Below are positions 41,224-50,658 of a DNA stretch of 64,000 nucleotides, piece by piece. A program made the position numbers and the translations under genes. This stretch comes from MWEI01 sp964600235 (GTDB lineage: Bacteria > Desulfobacterota > Desulfomonilia > UBA1062): assembly GCA_964600235.1 (NCBI GenBank), contig CAZRIV010000005.1:1-64000 (forward strand), written 5' to 3'. How positions within the stretch are numbered: the stretch's first letter is position 1; the number at the start of each line of letters is the position of its first letter. The notes beneath the pieces were generated by a model that did not search any database, was not told the origin of the DNA, and saw only the letters and a program-made list of their open reading frames with translations.

Positions 41224-42015
41224 TCAACCAAACATCTGGTAGAGCGTGAGCAGGATCTCGAACAGGATCAGGATCACGATATACCACTCGACGCGCAGCG
41301 ACCGCTTGTTCTGGAGGGTGTCCAGGAGCGTCTCTGCCGTCTGGGCGATAAGCGAAAGCTTTCTCTCCAGGGCCAGGTGGCGCTCCTTGAGCTCGTATTC
41401 GCCCTGGAGCCTGCTGTAGAGCCGCTCGAGGTCGGGCTGGTCCCAGAGGAGGTCGGGCTTCTCGGCCACCTCCACGCGGCCTACCATCCTCTGCTGGATG
41501 AGCAGCGTGCTGCCGATGAATTTCAGGAGCTCCCTGCCCCGGCGTGAACCGCGCCCCTTGTTCAGGTCTGCGGCCAGGGGCTCGACGAGGTCGAAGGCCG
41601 CTGCAACACCACCCTCGTAGTGTGCGAGAACCACCGATTTTGCCAGGGCATCGGCAACAACCTGGAGGATCTCAACGTTGAATCTCCTCAAGTGCAACGC
41701 CCCGTCCTCGAAGATCCCCTCCCTCGACTGGTCCAGCTTGATCTCCAGGTCTTCGGTCTGGGGCTGGCCGTAAGGCTCATCCACAAAAGGCCTGATCTGG
41801 GAGATGAAGGTGGCCTCCTCCAGGGGATCGAGCCCGAAGAGCACGGTCGCCCCGTAACGGAAGAGTGCTGCACAGCCATGGTCACCCACGGCAAGCACAA
41901 GAGGGCTGGTGGCAAGCCTGCGGCCGGTCTCGAGCGCCCGCAGGTCGATGCGCTCACCCAGGCACAGGGCACGGGCCCTGATGGACCTTCGGCCCGAAAA
42001 GAGATCTTCATCCAC
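41224..42015 (-). CDS. DUF155 (RMD1/Sif2-like) membrane protein
   Basis: 263 residues. The RMD1/DUF155 family pattern is present: LAVGDHGCAALFRYGATVLFGL, ILQVVADALAKSVVLAHYE, LLKFIGSTLLIQQRMVGRVEVAEKPDLLWDQPDLERLYSRLQGEYELKERHLALERKL, and a single C-terminal membrane segment VEWYIVILILFEILLTLYQM. Eukaryotic relatives act in mitochondrial translation and meiotic division; the bacterial role is not known. GTG 42015 has AGGAGG 6 nt upstream. It points the same way as the T6SS operon but is separated from it by the operon promoter. Confidence 0.83.
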   Translation of the reverse strand: MDEDLFSGRRSIRARALCLGERIDLRALETGRRLATSPLVLAVGDHGCAALFRYGATVLFGLDPLEEATFISQIRPFVDEPYGQPQTEDLEIKLDQSREGIFEDGALHLRRFNVEILQVVADALAKSVVLAHYEGGVAAAFDLVEPLAADLNKGRGSRRGRELLKFIGSTLLIQQRMVGRVEVAEKPDLLWDQPDLERLYSRLQGEYELKERHLALERKLSLIAQTAETLLDTLQNKRSLRVEWYIVILILFEILLTLYQMFG

Positions 42016-42167
42016 GTGCAGCCTCCTGCTTGAGATGGAACATCAAACACATACTCATTCAAAGGTGGTCATACAGGATTATAACCGCTTCAGAGGCAAT
42101 AATCCAGAGCTCAATGGCTTCAAACAGCCCAACCGCCATGTCATGGGAGGGAAAAGGGCCTCAATGA

Positions 42168-42198
42168 GAAAGGGGCGGCATGGAGCCCCGCCCCTTTT
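42168..42198. terminator. Bidirectional terminator downstream of potABCD
   Basis: GAAAGGGGCGG and CCGCCCCTTTT form a 10-bp GC-rich stem with a 9-nt loop, ending in TTTT on the plus strand and flanked by AAAA, so it can work in both directions. It lies just past the potD stop and ends the polyamine transport operon. Confidence 0.75.
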
Positions 42199-42222
42199 AA
42201 ACCGGTTTTTCCCCATGATTCA

Positions 42223-43251
42223 TCACTGGGTCTTGAGCATCTCCCAGTATTTCTCATAGATCATGATGGCATCTCCCACGTCGGACTGGAATTCACCCTT
42301 CTTCACCTGGGCCTCGTCCGGGTAGGCGGCCTTGTTGTTCCTGGTCTTGGGGTCGAGCATCTTCTGCGCCCTGAGGTTGGCCGTGGCATACCCGATGAAC
42401 TCGCAGTTCTTCTTGGCGATCTCGGGCCTGCACATGAAGTCGATGAATTTGTAGGCCGCGTCCAGGTTGCGTGCGGACTTTGGTATGACCATGTTGTCGG
42501 CCCACATGATGGCGCCCTCTTTTGGATAGATCAGCCTGATGTCCGGGTTTTCCTTGTTGGCCTGGTAGACCTCGCCTCCCCAGATCTGGCCGATGATCAC
42601 CTCGTTGTTCAGGAAAGGCTGACGCGGGGAGTCGGAGTTGAAGACCTTCACAGAGGGCTTCAGGAGCCTGAGCTTCTCATAGGCCTTCTTGATGTGGGCC
42701 GGGTCCCGGTCGTTCCCGGAATACCCCAGTGACCTCAGCGACATGGCGAACACCTCGCGCACGTCGTCCATGAGCAGCACCTTGCCCTTGAACCTGGGGT
42801 TCCAGAGGTCGTTCCAGCTGGTGATGGTCTTGGGGTCTATGACCTTGCTGTTGATCCCGATGGCCGATGCCCCCCACATGTAGGGCACGCTGTAGGTGTT
42901 GTTCGGGTCGTAGGGCTTGTTCAGGACATCGGGGTTGATGTTCATCATATTGGGGATCTTTGTCTTGTCCAGGGCGACAAGCATGTTCTGTCGCTTCATC
43001 CGCTCCACGAAGTAGGTGGAGGGAAAGGCGACGTCGTAGCCCGACTTCTTCACGATCTTGAGCTTGGCGAACATGGCCTCGTTGCTGTCATAGGTGGAAT
43101 AGCGCACCTTGATCCCCGTCTGGTTCTCGAACTGCTTGAGCACTGCAGGGTCGATATAATCGGTCCAGTTGTACACGACGACCTCCTGCCTGGCGGCGCC
43201 TACGAGCCCGGGCAGGAGTACCAGCAGGAAAATGGCAATTAACTTCTTCAT
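42223..43251 (-). CDS. potD: Spermidine/putrescine-binding periplasmic protein
   Basis: 342-residue extracellular solute-binding protein with signal peptide (MKKLIAIFLLVLLPGLVGAA). Family motifs: VVVYNWTDYIDPAVLKQFENQTGIKV, YDVAFPSTYFVERM, NTYSVPYMWGASAIG, WADNMVIPKSARNLDAAYKFIDFMCRPEIAKKN. It captures polyamine and hands it to the PotBC channel. Last gene of potABCD, starting right after the potC stop. Confidence 0.94.
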   Translation of the reverse strand: MKKLIAIFLLVLLPGLVGAARQEVVVYNWTDYIDPAVLKQFENQTGIKVRYSTYDSNEAMFAKLKIVKKSGYDVAFPSTYFVERMKRQNMLVALDKTKIPNMMNINPDVLNKPYDPNNTYSVPYMWGASAIGINSKVIDPKTITSWNDLWNPRFKGKVLLMDDVREVFAMSLRSLGYSGNDRDPAHIKKAYEKLRLLKPSVKVFNSDSPRQPFLNNEVIIGQIWGGEVYQANKENPDIRLIYPKEGAIMWADNMVIPKSARNLDAAYKFIDFMCRPEIAKKNCEFIGYATANLRAQKMLDPKTRNNKAAYPDEAQVKKGEFQSDVGDAIMIYEKYWEMLKTQ

Positions 43252-44019
43252 TTATCGGTTCTCCTTTGTAACGAGATGGGCGACACTTACCGTGATCAGG
43301 GAAAGCAAGACCATCACCGCGGAAAGGGCGTTGATCTCGGGCTTGATCCCCAGCCTGACCATGGAATAGATCTTCAGCGGGAGTATCTCGAACGACGGCC
43401 CGGTGGTGAAAAAACTCACCACCACGTCATCGAGCGAGAGGGTGAAGCTCAGAAGCCACCCGGCGATGATGGCCGGCATGAGCAGAGGCAGCATGATGTG
43501 GCGGAACATCTGGAGCTCGCTGGCGCCCAGGTCCTTGGCCACATCGATGATGTTGCGGTCGAACCCGCTGATGCGGGAATAGACCGTTACCACCACGAAG
43601 GGCAGGCAGAAGGTGATGTGGGCCAGCAGCAGCGTCACCGGGCCGGTGGCCAGGCCGATGGTGATGAAGAACATGAGCAGCGAGATGCCCATGACGATAT
43701 CCGGGCTCATCATGACGATGTAGATGAAGGTATACATGACCTTGCGGCCGAGAAAACGGTAGCGGTAGAAGGCGAGCGCGCCTATGGTGCCTAAGATGGT
43801 GGCGATGACGCTCGATGAGAGTGCGATGATGATGGAGTTGAGGAAGGCCTCCTTCAAGGGTTCATCGGTGAAGAGCTGGACATACCACTTGAGCGTGAAC
43901 CCCTGCCAGTTGGTGGAATACTTCGTGTCATTGAAGGAATAGATGACCAGGATGAGGATGGGGACGTAGAGGAACAGATAGATGCTTGTGAGGTAGATGT
44001 TCCTGAGCGCCCGTTTCAT
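43252..44019 (-). CDS. potC: Polyamine ABC transporter permease PotC
   Basis: 255-residue inner-membrane permease with six predicted membrane segments. The LIIALSSSVIATILGTIGALAFYR start of the permease core and the EAA loop DVAKDLGASELQMFRHIMLPLLMPAIIAG are clear. It overlaps potB by 4 nt. Confidence 0.94.
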   Translation of the reverse strand: MKRALRNIYLTSIYLFLYVPILILVIYSFNDTKYSTNWQGFTLKWYVQLFTDEPLKEAFLNSIIIALSSSVIATILGTIGALAFYRYRFLGRKVMYTFIYIVMMSPDIVMGISLLMFFITIGLATGPVTLLLAHITFCLPFVVVTVYSRISGFDRNIIDVAKDLGASELQMFRHIMLPLLMPAIIAGWLLSFTLSLDDVVVSFFTTGPSFEILPLKIYSMVRLGIKPEINALSAVMVLLSLITVSVAHLVTKENR

Positions 44020-44879
44020 GCCATGTCACCCATGCCCTGCGTGTGGGCCTTGCGCGCGCTCAGGAAATAGACGTAGAGGAACAGGCACATGACCAGCGTG
44101 AGGATGACGCTGGCCGCAGACCCCAGGGGCCAGTTGCCCGAGGTGAGGAACTGGTTCTTGATGAAGTTCCCGATGAGCATCACCCTGGCCCCGCCTAAAA
44201 GGTCGGGTATATAGAACAGCCCGAGCGCCGGCAGGAACACCATGGTGCTGCCCGCGATGATGCCCGGCAGCGTCAGGGGGACTATGATGCTGAAGAAGAT
44301 GCGCCAGGGGGTGGCGCCCAGGTCGCGGGCGGCTTCGATCAGCCTCCAGTCGAGCTTCTGGATGGACGAGTAGATGGGCAGGACCATGAAGGGCAGCAGG
44401 GTGTAGACCAGGCCGATGAACACGGCCATCTGGGTGTAGAGCATCATGAAGGGCTCATCTATGACGCCCAGCCAGAGCAGGAAGGTATTGATGATGCCGT
44501 TGGCCTTGAAGATGATGATGAGCGCATAGGTCCGTATGAGCGAGGAGGTCCAGAAGGGGATGATCATGAGCAGGAGGAGTACCCTCTGGACGCCCATGGG
44601 GAGGCGCGCCAGGATGAAGGCAAAGGGATAGGCCGCCAGCAGCGTTATGACCGTCGTGCCCAGGGCCAGCAGAAAGGAGTACCAGCACACCACCAGGAAT
44701 ACGCTCGAGAATATGTCTCGGTAGTTGAGCAGGGTGAAGCTCCAGACGATCAGTGCGTCCGGGTCGGGCGTAAAGAAGCTGAACAGGAGCACGAACATGT
44801 AGGGGACCACCACGAAGACACAGATCCAGAGCATGGTGGAGCCTATGGCGAAGAATCTGAACCGGCTCTGGGTCGGCAT
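44016..44879 (-). CDS. potB: Polyamine ABC transporter permease PotB
   Basis: 287-residue permease partner of PotC. Membrane segments start at about 11-33; the EAA loop reads LIEAARDLGATPWRIFFSIIVPLTLPGIIAG. FYIPDLLGGARVMLIGNFIKNQF is typical of PotB/PotH proteins. It follows potA by 2 bp. Confidence 0.94.
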   Translation of the reverse strand: MPTQSRFRFFAIGSTMLWICVFVVVPYMFVLLFSFFTPDPDALIVWSFTLLNYRDIFSSVFLVVCWYSFLLALGTTVITLLAAYPFAFILARLPMGVQRVLLLLMIIPFWTSSLIRTYALIIIFKANGIINTFLLWLGVIDEPFMMLYTQMAVFIGLVYTLLPFMVLPIYSSIQKLDWRLIEAARDLGATPWRIFFSIIVPLTLPGIIAGSTMVFLPALGLFYIPDLLGGARVMLIGNFIKNQFLTSGNWPLGSAASVILTLVMCLFLYVYFLSARKAHTQGMGDMA

Positions 44880-44881
44880 GG

Positions 44882-45967
44882 CTACAGAACGACTTCCCAG
44901 CCGTACAGCCAGTCCACATGGACCCTCTCACCCTCGCGATAGACGAGCTCTTCCTGGTCTTCGTTGAAAAACTGGGTGACGAATATGGTCTCGCCCTCGT
45001 CGAGCTTGATGATGAGGTCCACGGTCTTGCCCTTGTATATGACCTCCTCGACGCTGCCCGTGAGCGACGGCCCGCCATTGGTCCACGCCTCCTGGGTGGT
45101 GACCTGGATGTCTTCGGGCCTCAGCAGCACCTTCACCTGCTGCCCCTTTGCGGCCTTTTTCCGGTTCTGCACCGGGAAGGTCCTGCCGTGTATCTCCACC
45201 TCGGCGCTGCCGTTGTTCACCGTCCTGACGCGGCCCTGAAAGACGTTTATCTCGCCCACGAACTTGGCCACGAACATGTTCAGAGGCTCTTCATAGATCT
45301 CTATGGGGGTACCGATCTGCTCTATGGCGCCTTCGTTCATGACCGCGATGCGGTCCGACATGCTGATGGCCTCTTCCTGGTCGTGGGTGACAAAGACAAA
45401 GGTGATGCCCAGCTGGCGGTGCACCCGCTTGAGCTCGATCTCGAGCTCCTGGCGCAGCCGGTAGTCCAGTGCGGAGAGCGGCTCGTCCAGCAGGAGCACC
45501 TGGGGTTTGTTCACGATGGCCCGCGCCATGGCGACGCGCTGCTGCTGTCCGCCCGAAAGCTGGTAGGGCTTGCGCATCTCGAGCCCTGCCATCTTCACGA
45601 TGTCCAGTGCCTCCTTCACCTGGGTGCTGATGGTCTGCTTGTCGAGATGCTTCATGCGCAGGCCAAACGCGATATTGTCAAAGACACTCATGTGCGGGAA
45701 AAGGGCATAGCTCTGGAACACGGTGTTGACGTTGCGCTTGTTGGGGGGTGTCCTGTCGAGGCGCTCTCCGTTCATGGAGATCTCGCCGGAGGTGAGCATT
45801 TCGAGGCCTGCAATGAGTCGAAGGACCGTGGTCTTGCCACAGCCTGAAGGACCGAGGAGGGTGAGAAACTCCCCCTGGTAGATGTCGAGGTCTAACGAGT
45901 CGACGGCCACTACGTCGTCAAATCGTTTAGTCACCCCCTGTAAGCGGACAATGGGCGGCTTCGCCAT
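44882..45967 (-). CDS. potA: Polyamine ABC transporter ATPase PotA
   Basis: 361-residue ATPase. Walker A GPSGCGKTTVLRLIAG, Q-loop, signature LSGGQQQRVAMARAI, Walker B VLLLDEPLSALD and switch His in VFVTHDQEEA are all intact; a C-terminal TOBE domain (about 240-361) follows. First gene of the potABCD operon and the only complete ABC ATPase in the window. Confidence 0.95.
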   Translation of the reverse strand: MAKPPIVRLQGVTKRFDDVVAVDSLDLDIYQGEFLTLLGPSGCGKTTVLRLIAGLEMLTSGEISMNGERLDRTPPNKRNVNTVFQSYALFPHMSVFDNIAFGLRMKHLDKQTISTQVKEALDIVKMAGLEMRKPYQLSGGQQQRVAMARAIVNKPQVLLLDEPLSALDYRLRQELEIELKRVHRQLGITFVFVTHDQEEAISMSDRIAVMNEGAIEQIGTPIEIYEEPLNMFVAKFVGEINVFQGRVRTVNNGSAEVEIHGRTFPVQNRKKAAKGQQVKVLLRPEDIQVTTQEAWTNGGPSLTGSVEEVIYKGKTVDLIIKLDEGETIFVTQFFNEDQEELVYREGERVHVDWLYGWEVVL

Positions 45968-46328
45968 CCATTTTTGCCCTCCGTCGTAAGTTGTTCGTTG
46001 AAAAATGTTGCTGTGTGTCTATACCAGAAGGCCCGTTTTTGCAATGATATTCTCACCTCTTAAACTACATTTTTGTCGGCTTCCAAATAGCACAATAGTA
46101 AACAAAAAACACTGCATGGGCCTGTGCAGGGGTATGATATGGGAAGCCCGGGATTACATGCCATGCTGTGGTCTCTGATGTATCATGTCTCAACGTGCGG
46201 ATTGCATCTGAAAACATCCTCTGCCCGGGTCTATTCCAGGGGGTTCCGTTATTGCTCATCCCGGCACCCATATTCCCTAGGGGAACAGGGGCGGCATTGA
46301 TAACCGCCCCTTATTGGCGATCCTGGAT
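45968..46328. other. Gap between fadD-like gene and potA
   Basis: 361 bp without a credible gene. It contains the fadD-side terminator (46287-46311) and should hold the potA promoter, although no strong -35/-10 pair stands out. The stretch is more AT-rich near potA. Confidence 0.4.
46287..46311 (-). terminator. Terminator downstream of the acyl-CoA synthetase gene
   Basis: AGGGGCGG (46287-46294) and CCGCCCCT (46304-46311) form an 8-bp GC stem with a 9-nt loop, 18 bp past the stop of the synthetase gene. The following T content is modest (TGTTCCCC on the minus strand). The stem core GGGGCGG/CCGCCCC is the same as in the potABCD terminator. Confidence 0.6.
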
Positions 46329-48131
46329 TTAATCTTCCTTGTACATACCCGCAATCTCAGCCGCAAAATTACTGTTGATCACCTTGCGTTTGATCTTGAG
46401 AGTCGGGGTGATCTCGCCGCTTTCGATGGTGAACTCCCTCGGCACGATTGTGAACCTGCGGATCTGCTCCACACGGGCATAATCCTTCATGAGTGTCTTT
46501 ATCCTCTGGTCATAGAAGCCTATGATCTCAGGCTTTTTCACAAGATCGTCGTGGGTGTCAAAGGATATTCCCTGCTTTTTAGCATAACCTGTGAGCTCAT
46601 TGAAGTTGGGCACGACGAGTGCGCTTAGATATTTCATGCCTTCGCCGATTATCACCGCCTGCTCTATGAACATATCCGCAACAAGGGTGTTCTCGATGTT
46701 CTGGGGGGCAATGTTCTTCCCTCCGGCCGTTACGATGATGTCCTTCTTACGGTCCGTGATATACAGGCACCCGCGCTCGTCTATCTTCCCGATATCTCCG
46801 GTCATGAACCAGCCGTCTTCGGTAAAGACCGCCCTGGTGTCCTCGGGTTTGTTGTAGTAGCCCTTCATGACTTGCGGCCCTTTGATGAGGATCTCACCAT
46901 CTTGCGCAATCATGACCTGGGTATCGGGCAGGGCCGGACCCACGGAACCGAACTCGAACACATCGAAGCGGTTGACGTTGGTGACAGGAGACGTCTCAGT
47001 CAGCCCATAGCCATTGTGTATGGCTACTCCCATCCCGTTGAAGAATCTGTCGATCTCTGTGGCAAGGGGACCTCCACCGCTGATGAAAATTCTGATGCGA
47101 TCAAGCCCCAGGGCGGCCCTCAGCTTGCTGAAAACAACCGCATCCGCGACGGTGTACTGAACCTTGAGAGCAGCGGGCATGGGTTTGTGCTGCACCAGAT
47201 AATCCACGGCCTGGTTCGAAGTGGACACTGCCCATTCGAAAAGCTTTTTTTTCAGGGGCGGGGCCTTGTCCACTTGAGACTTGATGCCGGAATGAAGCTT
47301 CTCGAAGAGCCTCGGCACGCTCACCATGAGAGTGGGCCTGATCTCCTGCATGTTCTTGAGTGCGGTTGAGAAGCTCTCTGCCAGGTTGATGAGAGCCCCT
47401 ATGTGGATCATGAGATAAAGAGAGACTGTCCTGCCCAGAGAATGGCTCCAGGGAAGGAGCGACAACGATACATCCTGGTGGTCGATGATTGGATGAGAAG
47501 CATAGGCCTGAAGGACATTGGCTACAAAGTTGTCGTGGGTGAGCATGACTCCCTTGGGCTGTCCCGTGGTGCCGGAGGTATAGATGAGAGTGGCAATGTC
47601 ATCCGGCCTGATATGATTCAGCCGCTCTTCAAACACGGATTTGTCCTTGACCGCATCACCTTTGCGCATGAGTTCGTCAAAGGAAATTACATCCTTCTCG
47701 TTCGTGTCGATGACGTCGAAGGTAATGATATGCTTCAGTGATTTCGTTTCTTTTTTCATCGATACTATTCTGTCCAGATGATCCTTGTCGGAAACGAAGA
47801 CCACCCTGGTGTCCGAATCATTGATGATATACGCAGCCTCTGCACCGGTATTGGTGGCATAGATGGGCGCATCGGATGCCCCGATAGAAAGCGCTGCAAG
47901 GTCTGCAACCATCCACTGCCAGCAGTTTTCGGAAAAGATGCCCACCATGTCGCCCCCTTCGACGCCCAGCGATATGAGACCGAGGCCGACCCTGGTGACC
48001 ATGCTCTGCATCTCGCGCCAGCTGATGGGTGTGTATTTCCCATCCTTTACGTAACGGACGAACGGTTCGAACTGGTACTGCTGCGCCCTGTTGTGAAAAA
48101 TCCCTGCGATGTTTTTTTCCGAATAGCCCAT
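46329..48131 (-). CDS. Long-chain acyl-CoA synthetase (AMP-forming)
   Basis: 600-residue AMP-binding enzyme of the FadD15/bubblegum type, activating fatty acids as acyl-AMP and then acyl-CoA. The P-loop YTSGTTGQPKGVMLTHDN, core IFISGGGPL, NGYGLTETSPVTNVN, FMTGDIGKIDERGCLYITDRKKDII and the catalytic Lys region LKIKRKVI are all present. It lacks a signal peptide. A TetR-type gene lies upstream on the same strand, with a 282-bp gap in between, so a fatty-acid-responsive regulatory link is plausible. Confidence 0.93.
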   Translation of the reverse strand: MGYSEKNIAGIFHNRAQQYQFEPFVRYVKDGKYTPISWREMQSMVTRVGLGLISLGVEGGDMVGIFSENCWQWMVADLAALSIGASDAPIYATNTGAEAAYIINDSDTRVVFVSDKDHLDRIVSMKKETKSLKHIITFDVIDTNEKDVISFDELMRKGDAVKDKSVFEERLNHIRPDDIATLIYTSGTTGQPKGVMLTHDNFVANVLQAYASHPIIDHQDVSLSLLPWSHSLGRTVSLYLMIHIGALINLAESFSTALKNMQEIRPTLMVSVPRLFEKLHSGIKSQVDKAPPLKKKLFEWAVSTSNQAVDYLVQHKPMPAALKVQYTVADAVVFSKLRAALGLDRIRIFISGGGPLATEIDRFFNGMGVAIHNGYGLTETSPVTNVNRFDVFEFGSVGPALPDTQVMIAQDGEILIKGPQVMKGYYNKPEDTRAVFTEDGWFMTGDIGKIDERGCLYITDRKKDIIVTAGGKNIAPQNIENTLVADMFIEQAVIIGEGMKYLSALVVPNFNELTGYAKKQGISFDTHDDLVKKPEIIGFYDQRIKTLMKDYARVEQIRRFTIVPREFTIESGEITPTLKIKRKVINSNFAAEIAGMYKED

Positions 48132-48413
48132 AAATACCCCCTTCCCTATGGCTTCTTAGGTTGTCTTGAAAATCCTGTGATGCATATATCCCCTTGTTAT
48201 ACGTGGATCTTGCTCTTTGCTGTTGAGGCACAAGATGCACATGATTCGACTGTTTTGGTGTTTTTGCACGGATCTTCCATGCAGCGGCCTTTTCATGATG
48301 GACGTCATGTCAACTCTGGCTTTAAGCAGGCAGTAGCGCCTTATACCCCTTTACCCCCCTGCGCTTCCGGCATTACCGTGCCGATCAGGAGCAGTGGATG
48401 AAGTTGAAAACGA

Positions 48414-49082
48414 TCAGACCTTCACGTATGAATTCAATATGATGGTGCCCTTGATCAGTGCGTGAACAGTTTCCAGAACAATATCGGAGAAATTGGAATC
48501 ATATGCCTGCACACCTCGTTCAAGGAGAACCCTCCGGGCCTGTTCCGGCATGGATGCAACCTGCCACAGGCCGCAGATGACGGAATAAATCTGCAGCATG
48601 ACCTGTATTGCATTGGACTTGGGAATCTGCGGGAAGAGGTATGAGAGGTTTTCACCACCGTCGGAAAGTATGTCCGAAAGCTGGGTCTTGTTCTCTATGA
48701 TGATTTCCGCGTTGGAATTATTCTCGAAGAAACCCTGGACAAGGGTGCCCAGTTTCACCACCAAAGGATTCTCCCTTATGTACCTGGTCAGTATGGCTAC
48801 GGACTCCTGTTCGGACAAGCTTCCGGGTGTTAGGCCCCTTATGCTGTTATTGCTGTCCACCCACTCTCTGAGCTGGTCCATGAAAAGCTGAAGATAGATT
48901 TCCTCCTTGGCCCTGAAGTAGAGATAGATCGCCCCCTTGGAGAGCTTCGCCCTCTGCGCGATGTGCGAAACCGTGGGCAATTGGCCACCGCTTTTCTTAT
49001 AGAGCTGCCAGGCGGTCTTCAGAATTGCCTTTTTGCGGTTGACCTTGTCCGCCTCACTCATCGCACGTCTCATCCTGGCCAT
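48414..49082 (-). CDS. TetR-family transcriptional regulator
   Basis: 222 residues. The N-terminal helix-turn-helix is canonical: KKAILKTAWQLYKKSGGQLPTVSHIAQRAKLSKGAIYLYFRAKEEIYLQLF. The C-terminal ligand/dimer domain is all helical and typical of TetR. Three copies of a 13-bp imperfect palindrome lie 145-215 bp upstream (49227-49296), suggesting autoregulation. The fatty acid-CoA ligase gene downstream is a likely target. Confidence 0.92.
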   Translation of the reverse strand: MARMRRAMSEADKVNRKKAILKTAWQLYKKSGGQLPTVSHIAQRAKLSKGAIYLYFRAKEEIYLQLFMDQLREWVDSNNSIRGLTPGSLSEQESVAILTRYIRENPLVVKLGTLVQGFFENNSNAEIIIENKTQLSDILSDGGENLSYLFPQIPKSNAIQVMLQIYSVICGLWQVASMPEQARRVLLERGVQAYDSNFSDIVLETVHALIKGTIILNSYVKV

Positions 49083-49226
49083 AGACGACCCCTATCCACC
49101 CTTTATCTCATTGAGAAGCTGGCTGATTTCAGGTCCAAACGTGATGCACATGCCCTGTGTCGGCTTATTGTGAACCTGGGTTATTTTATCCCAGACATTC
49201 ATCCTGGCAGGAACATACTCCTCAAC

Positions 49227-49296
49227 TGACCGCTAGTCAATTATGTATTGATAAATAACCCCCGGTCAGTTATAAATTGCTTATGTCCGTTGGTCA
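49227..49296. promoter_or_regulatory. Three tandem 13-bp palindromic operators for the TetR regulator
   Basis: TGACCGCTAGTCA (49227-49239), TAACCCCCGGTCA (49256-49268) and TGTCCGTTGGTCA (49284-49296) share the pattern T[GA][AT]CC-N4-GTCA and are spaced 29 and 28 bp, close to integral helical turns. Such TGAC/GTCA palindromes are usual for TetR-type regulators of fatty-acid genes. They lie upstream of the tetR gene in a 401-bp gap (49083-49483) that otherwise shows no gene. Confidence 0.65.
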
Positions 49297-49483
49297 GTCA
49301 TAAGATTGGGGACAACCCCCACTCCGATCTTAACAGGCCCTCAATACATGCCGCCATATGCCCCTAAACGACTGAACCGCATACAGAAGAAGAGTTGAGA
49401 ATCCTTAAGGTCGAATCCCACGTTATTCGACAAGCGATACCAGAACGAAATTTGTTGAGATGGATCCGATTATTATCCAGTCT

Positions 49484-50401
49484 CTACTCAAGCGTCTCCA
49501 TCACCCCTACTGCCTCATCAAAATCAGGTATTCCCGCCCTGCCTCCAATCTCCCGGCATGAAAGGCTCGCCACTGCGGTGGAAAAGCGCACTGCGTCATG
49601 AAGGCCGAAACCGCGGCTTATTGCCAATGCGAATGCGCCATGGAAATTGTCACCGGCACCGGTGGTGTCCCTGGCGTAAACCCGGGGAGGATGCACCTGG
49701 ACGAGATCCTCCTCAGAAGGATAGTACGCCCCGTGCTCGCCGTCGGTTACAATGAGCATGCCTGAAACCATGCCGGAAAGAGACATGATCCTCTCACACT
49801 TGGATGAACCGTTGATGGGCAGTTCAGAGTGTTGAAGAAACCCGTAGTGGGGGATGAAATAATCTGCCAGGTCCATCATTTCTTCGAGTCCCGGCCGGTC
49901 TCTCTCGCAGTCATAGACCACGGGCGGCAAGCCAGGCACCTTTCTCAGCTGCGCTGCAAGGTTTGTCGCCTGGGGGCCCAGGAGAATCGCACCGGCGTGC
50001 CTGAAGAGCTCCGGCAGTTCACCATCCATCTCAACAGGCGGCAGGCCACCCGGTTCGTAGACAATGGTCCTCTTGCCGCTCGATGCCGTAATGAAAACGT
50101 AAGCATACGGGGTGTGTACCCCTTTGACCGACCTGACGTGGGTGGTGTCCACCCTGTAATCACCAAGCCTCTTGAGGCAGAACAGACCTTCTTCGTCATC
50201 GCCGACGCACCCCGCATAAGCAACCTTTCCGCCCAGCCTTGCGGCGCAGCAGGCGGCCGTTGCGCCCTGTCCCCCTCCCTCCACCAGCCGCATGCCCATG
50301 GGGACCTTGGCATCTTCAGGGGGATACCGGTCCACCACGCAGAGATGGTCTATGCATGCCCTGCCGATGACGACGACATCAAAGCTTTTCTCCATGGCCA
50401 C
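49484..50401 (-). CDS. PfkB-family carbohydrate kinase
   Basis: 305-residue ribokinase/PfkB-type sugar or nucleoside kinase. Substrate-side motif VEGGGQGATAACCAARLGGKVAYAGCVGDDEEG and the PfkB signature DTTGAGDNFHGAFALAI with catalytic Asp are intact. No neighbouring gene tells the substrate. GTG 50401 (AAGGAG upstream) or ATG 50395 can start it. Confidence 0.9.
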   Translation of the reverse strand: MAMEKSFDVVVIGRACIDHLCVVDRYPPEDAKVPMGMRLVEGGGQGATAACCAARLGGKVAYAGCVGDDEEGLFCLKRLGDYRVDTTHVRSVKGVHTPYAYVFITASSGKRTIVYEPGGLPPVEMDGELPELFRHAGAILLGPQATNLAAQLRKVPGLPPVVYDCERDRPGLEEMMDLADYFIPHYGFLQHSELPINGSSKCERIMSLSGMVSGMLIVTDGEHGAYYPSEEDLVQVHPPRVYARDTTGAGDNFHGAFALAISRGFGLHDAVRFSTAVASLSCREIGGRAGIPDFDEAVGVMETLE

Positions 50402-50658
50402 CGTTCTCCTTCGATTACCGGGTCCATCATCCTACCACTAACAGTTCTTCATCTCCAGATCGGTAATCGTGTCCTTTTAAGAAATGCGCGTGCCGGAGAC
50501 GATCCGGCTGAACGTCTCATACCGGGAAAGAGGTGCACCCACGCACAACTTCGTGTAATCACCGGAATGCTTTCTTGCGATTGTCCTTAACTGGTGCAGG
50601 TATAGGCGGGAATTACCAGTCACTGATGAAGCCGGATCTTTTACACCTCAGCGCGCCG

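Noticed and set aside
49227..49296. Reading the three similar 13-mers as a CRISPR-like array
   Set aside because: Units are short imperfect palindromes with 15-16 bp spacers and no cas genes; operator sites explain them better. No CRISPR array was seen elsewhere.
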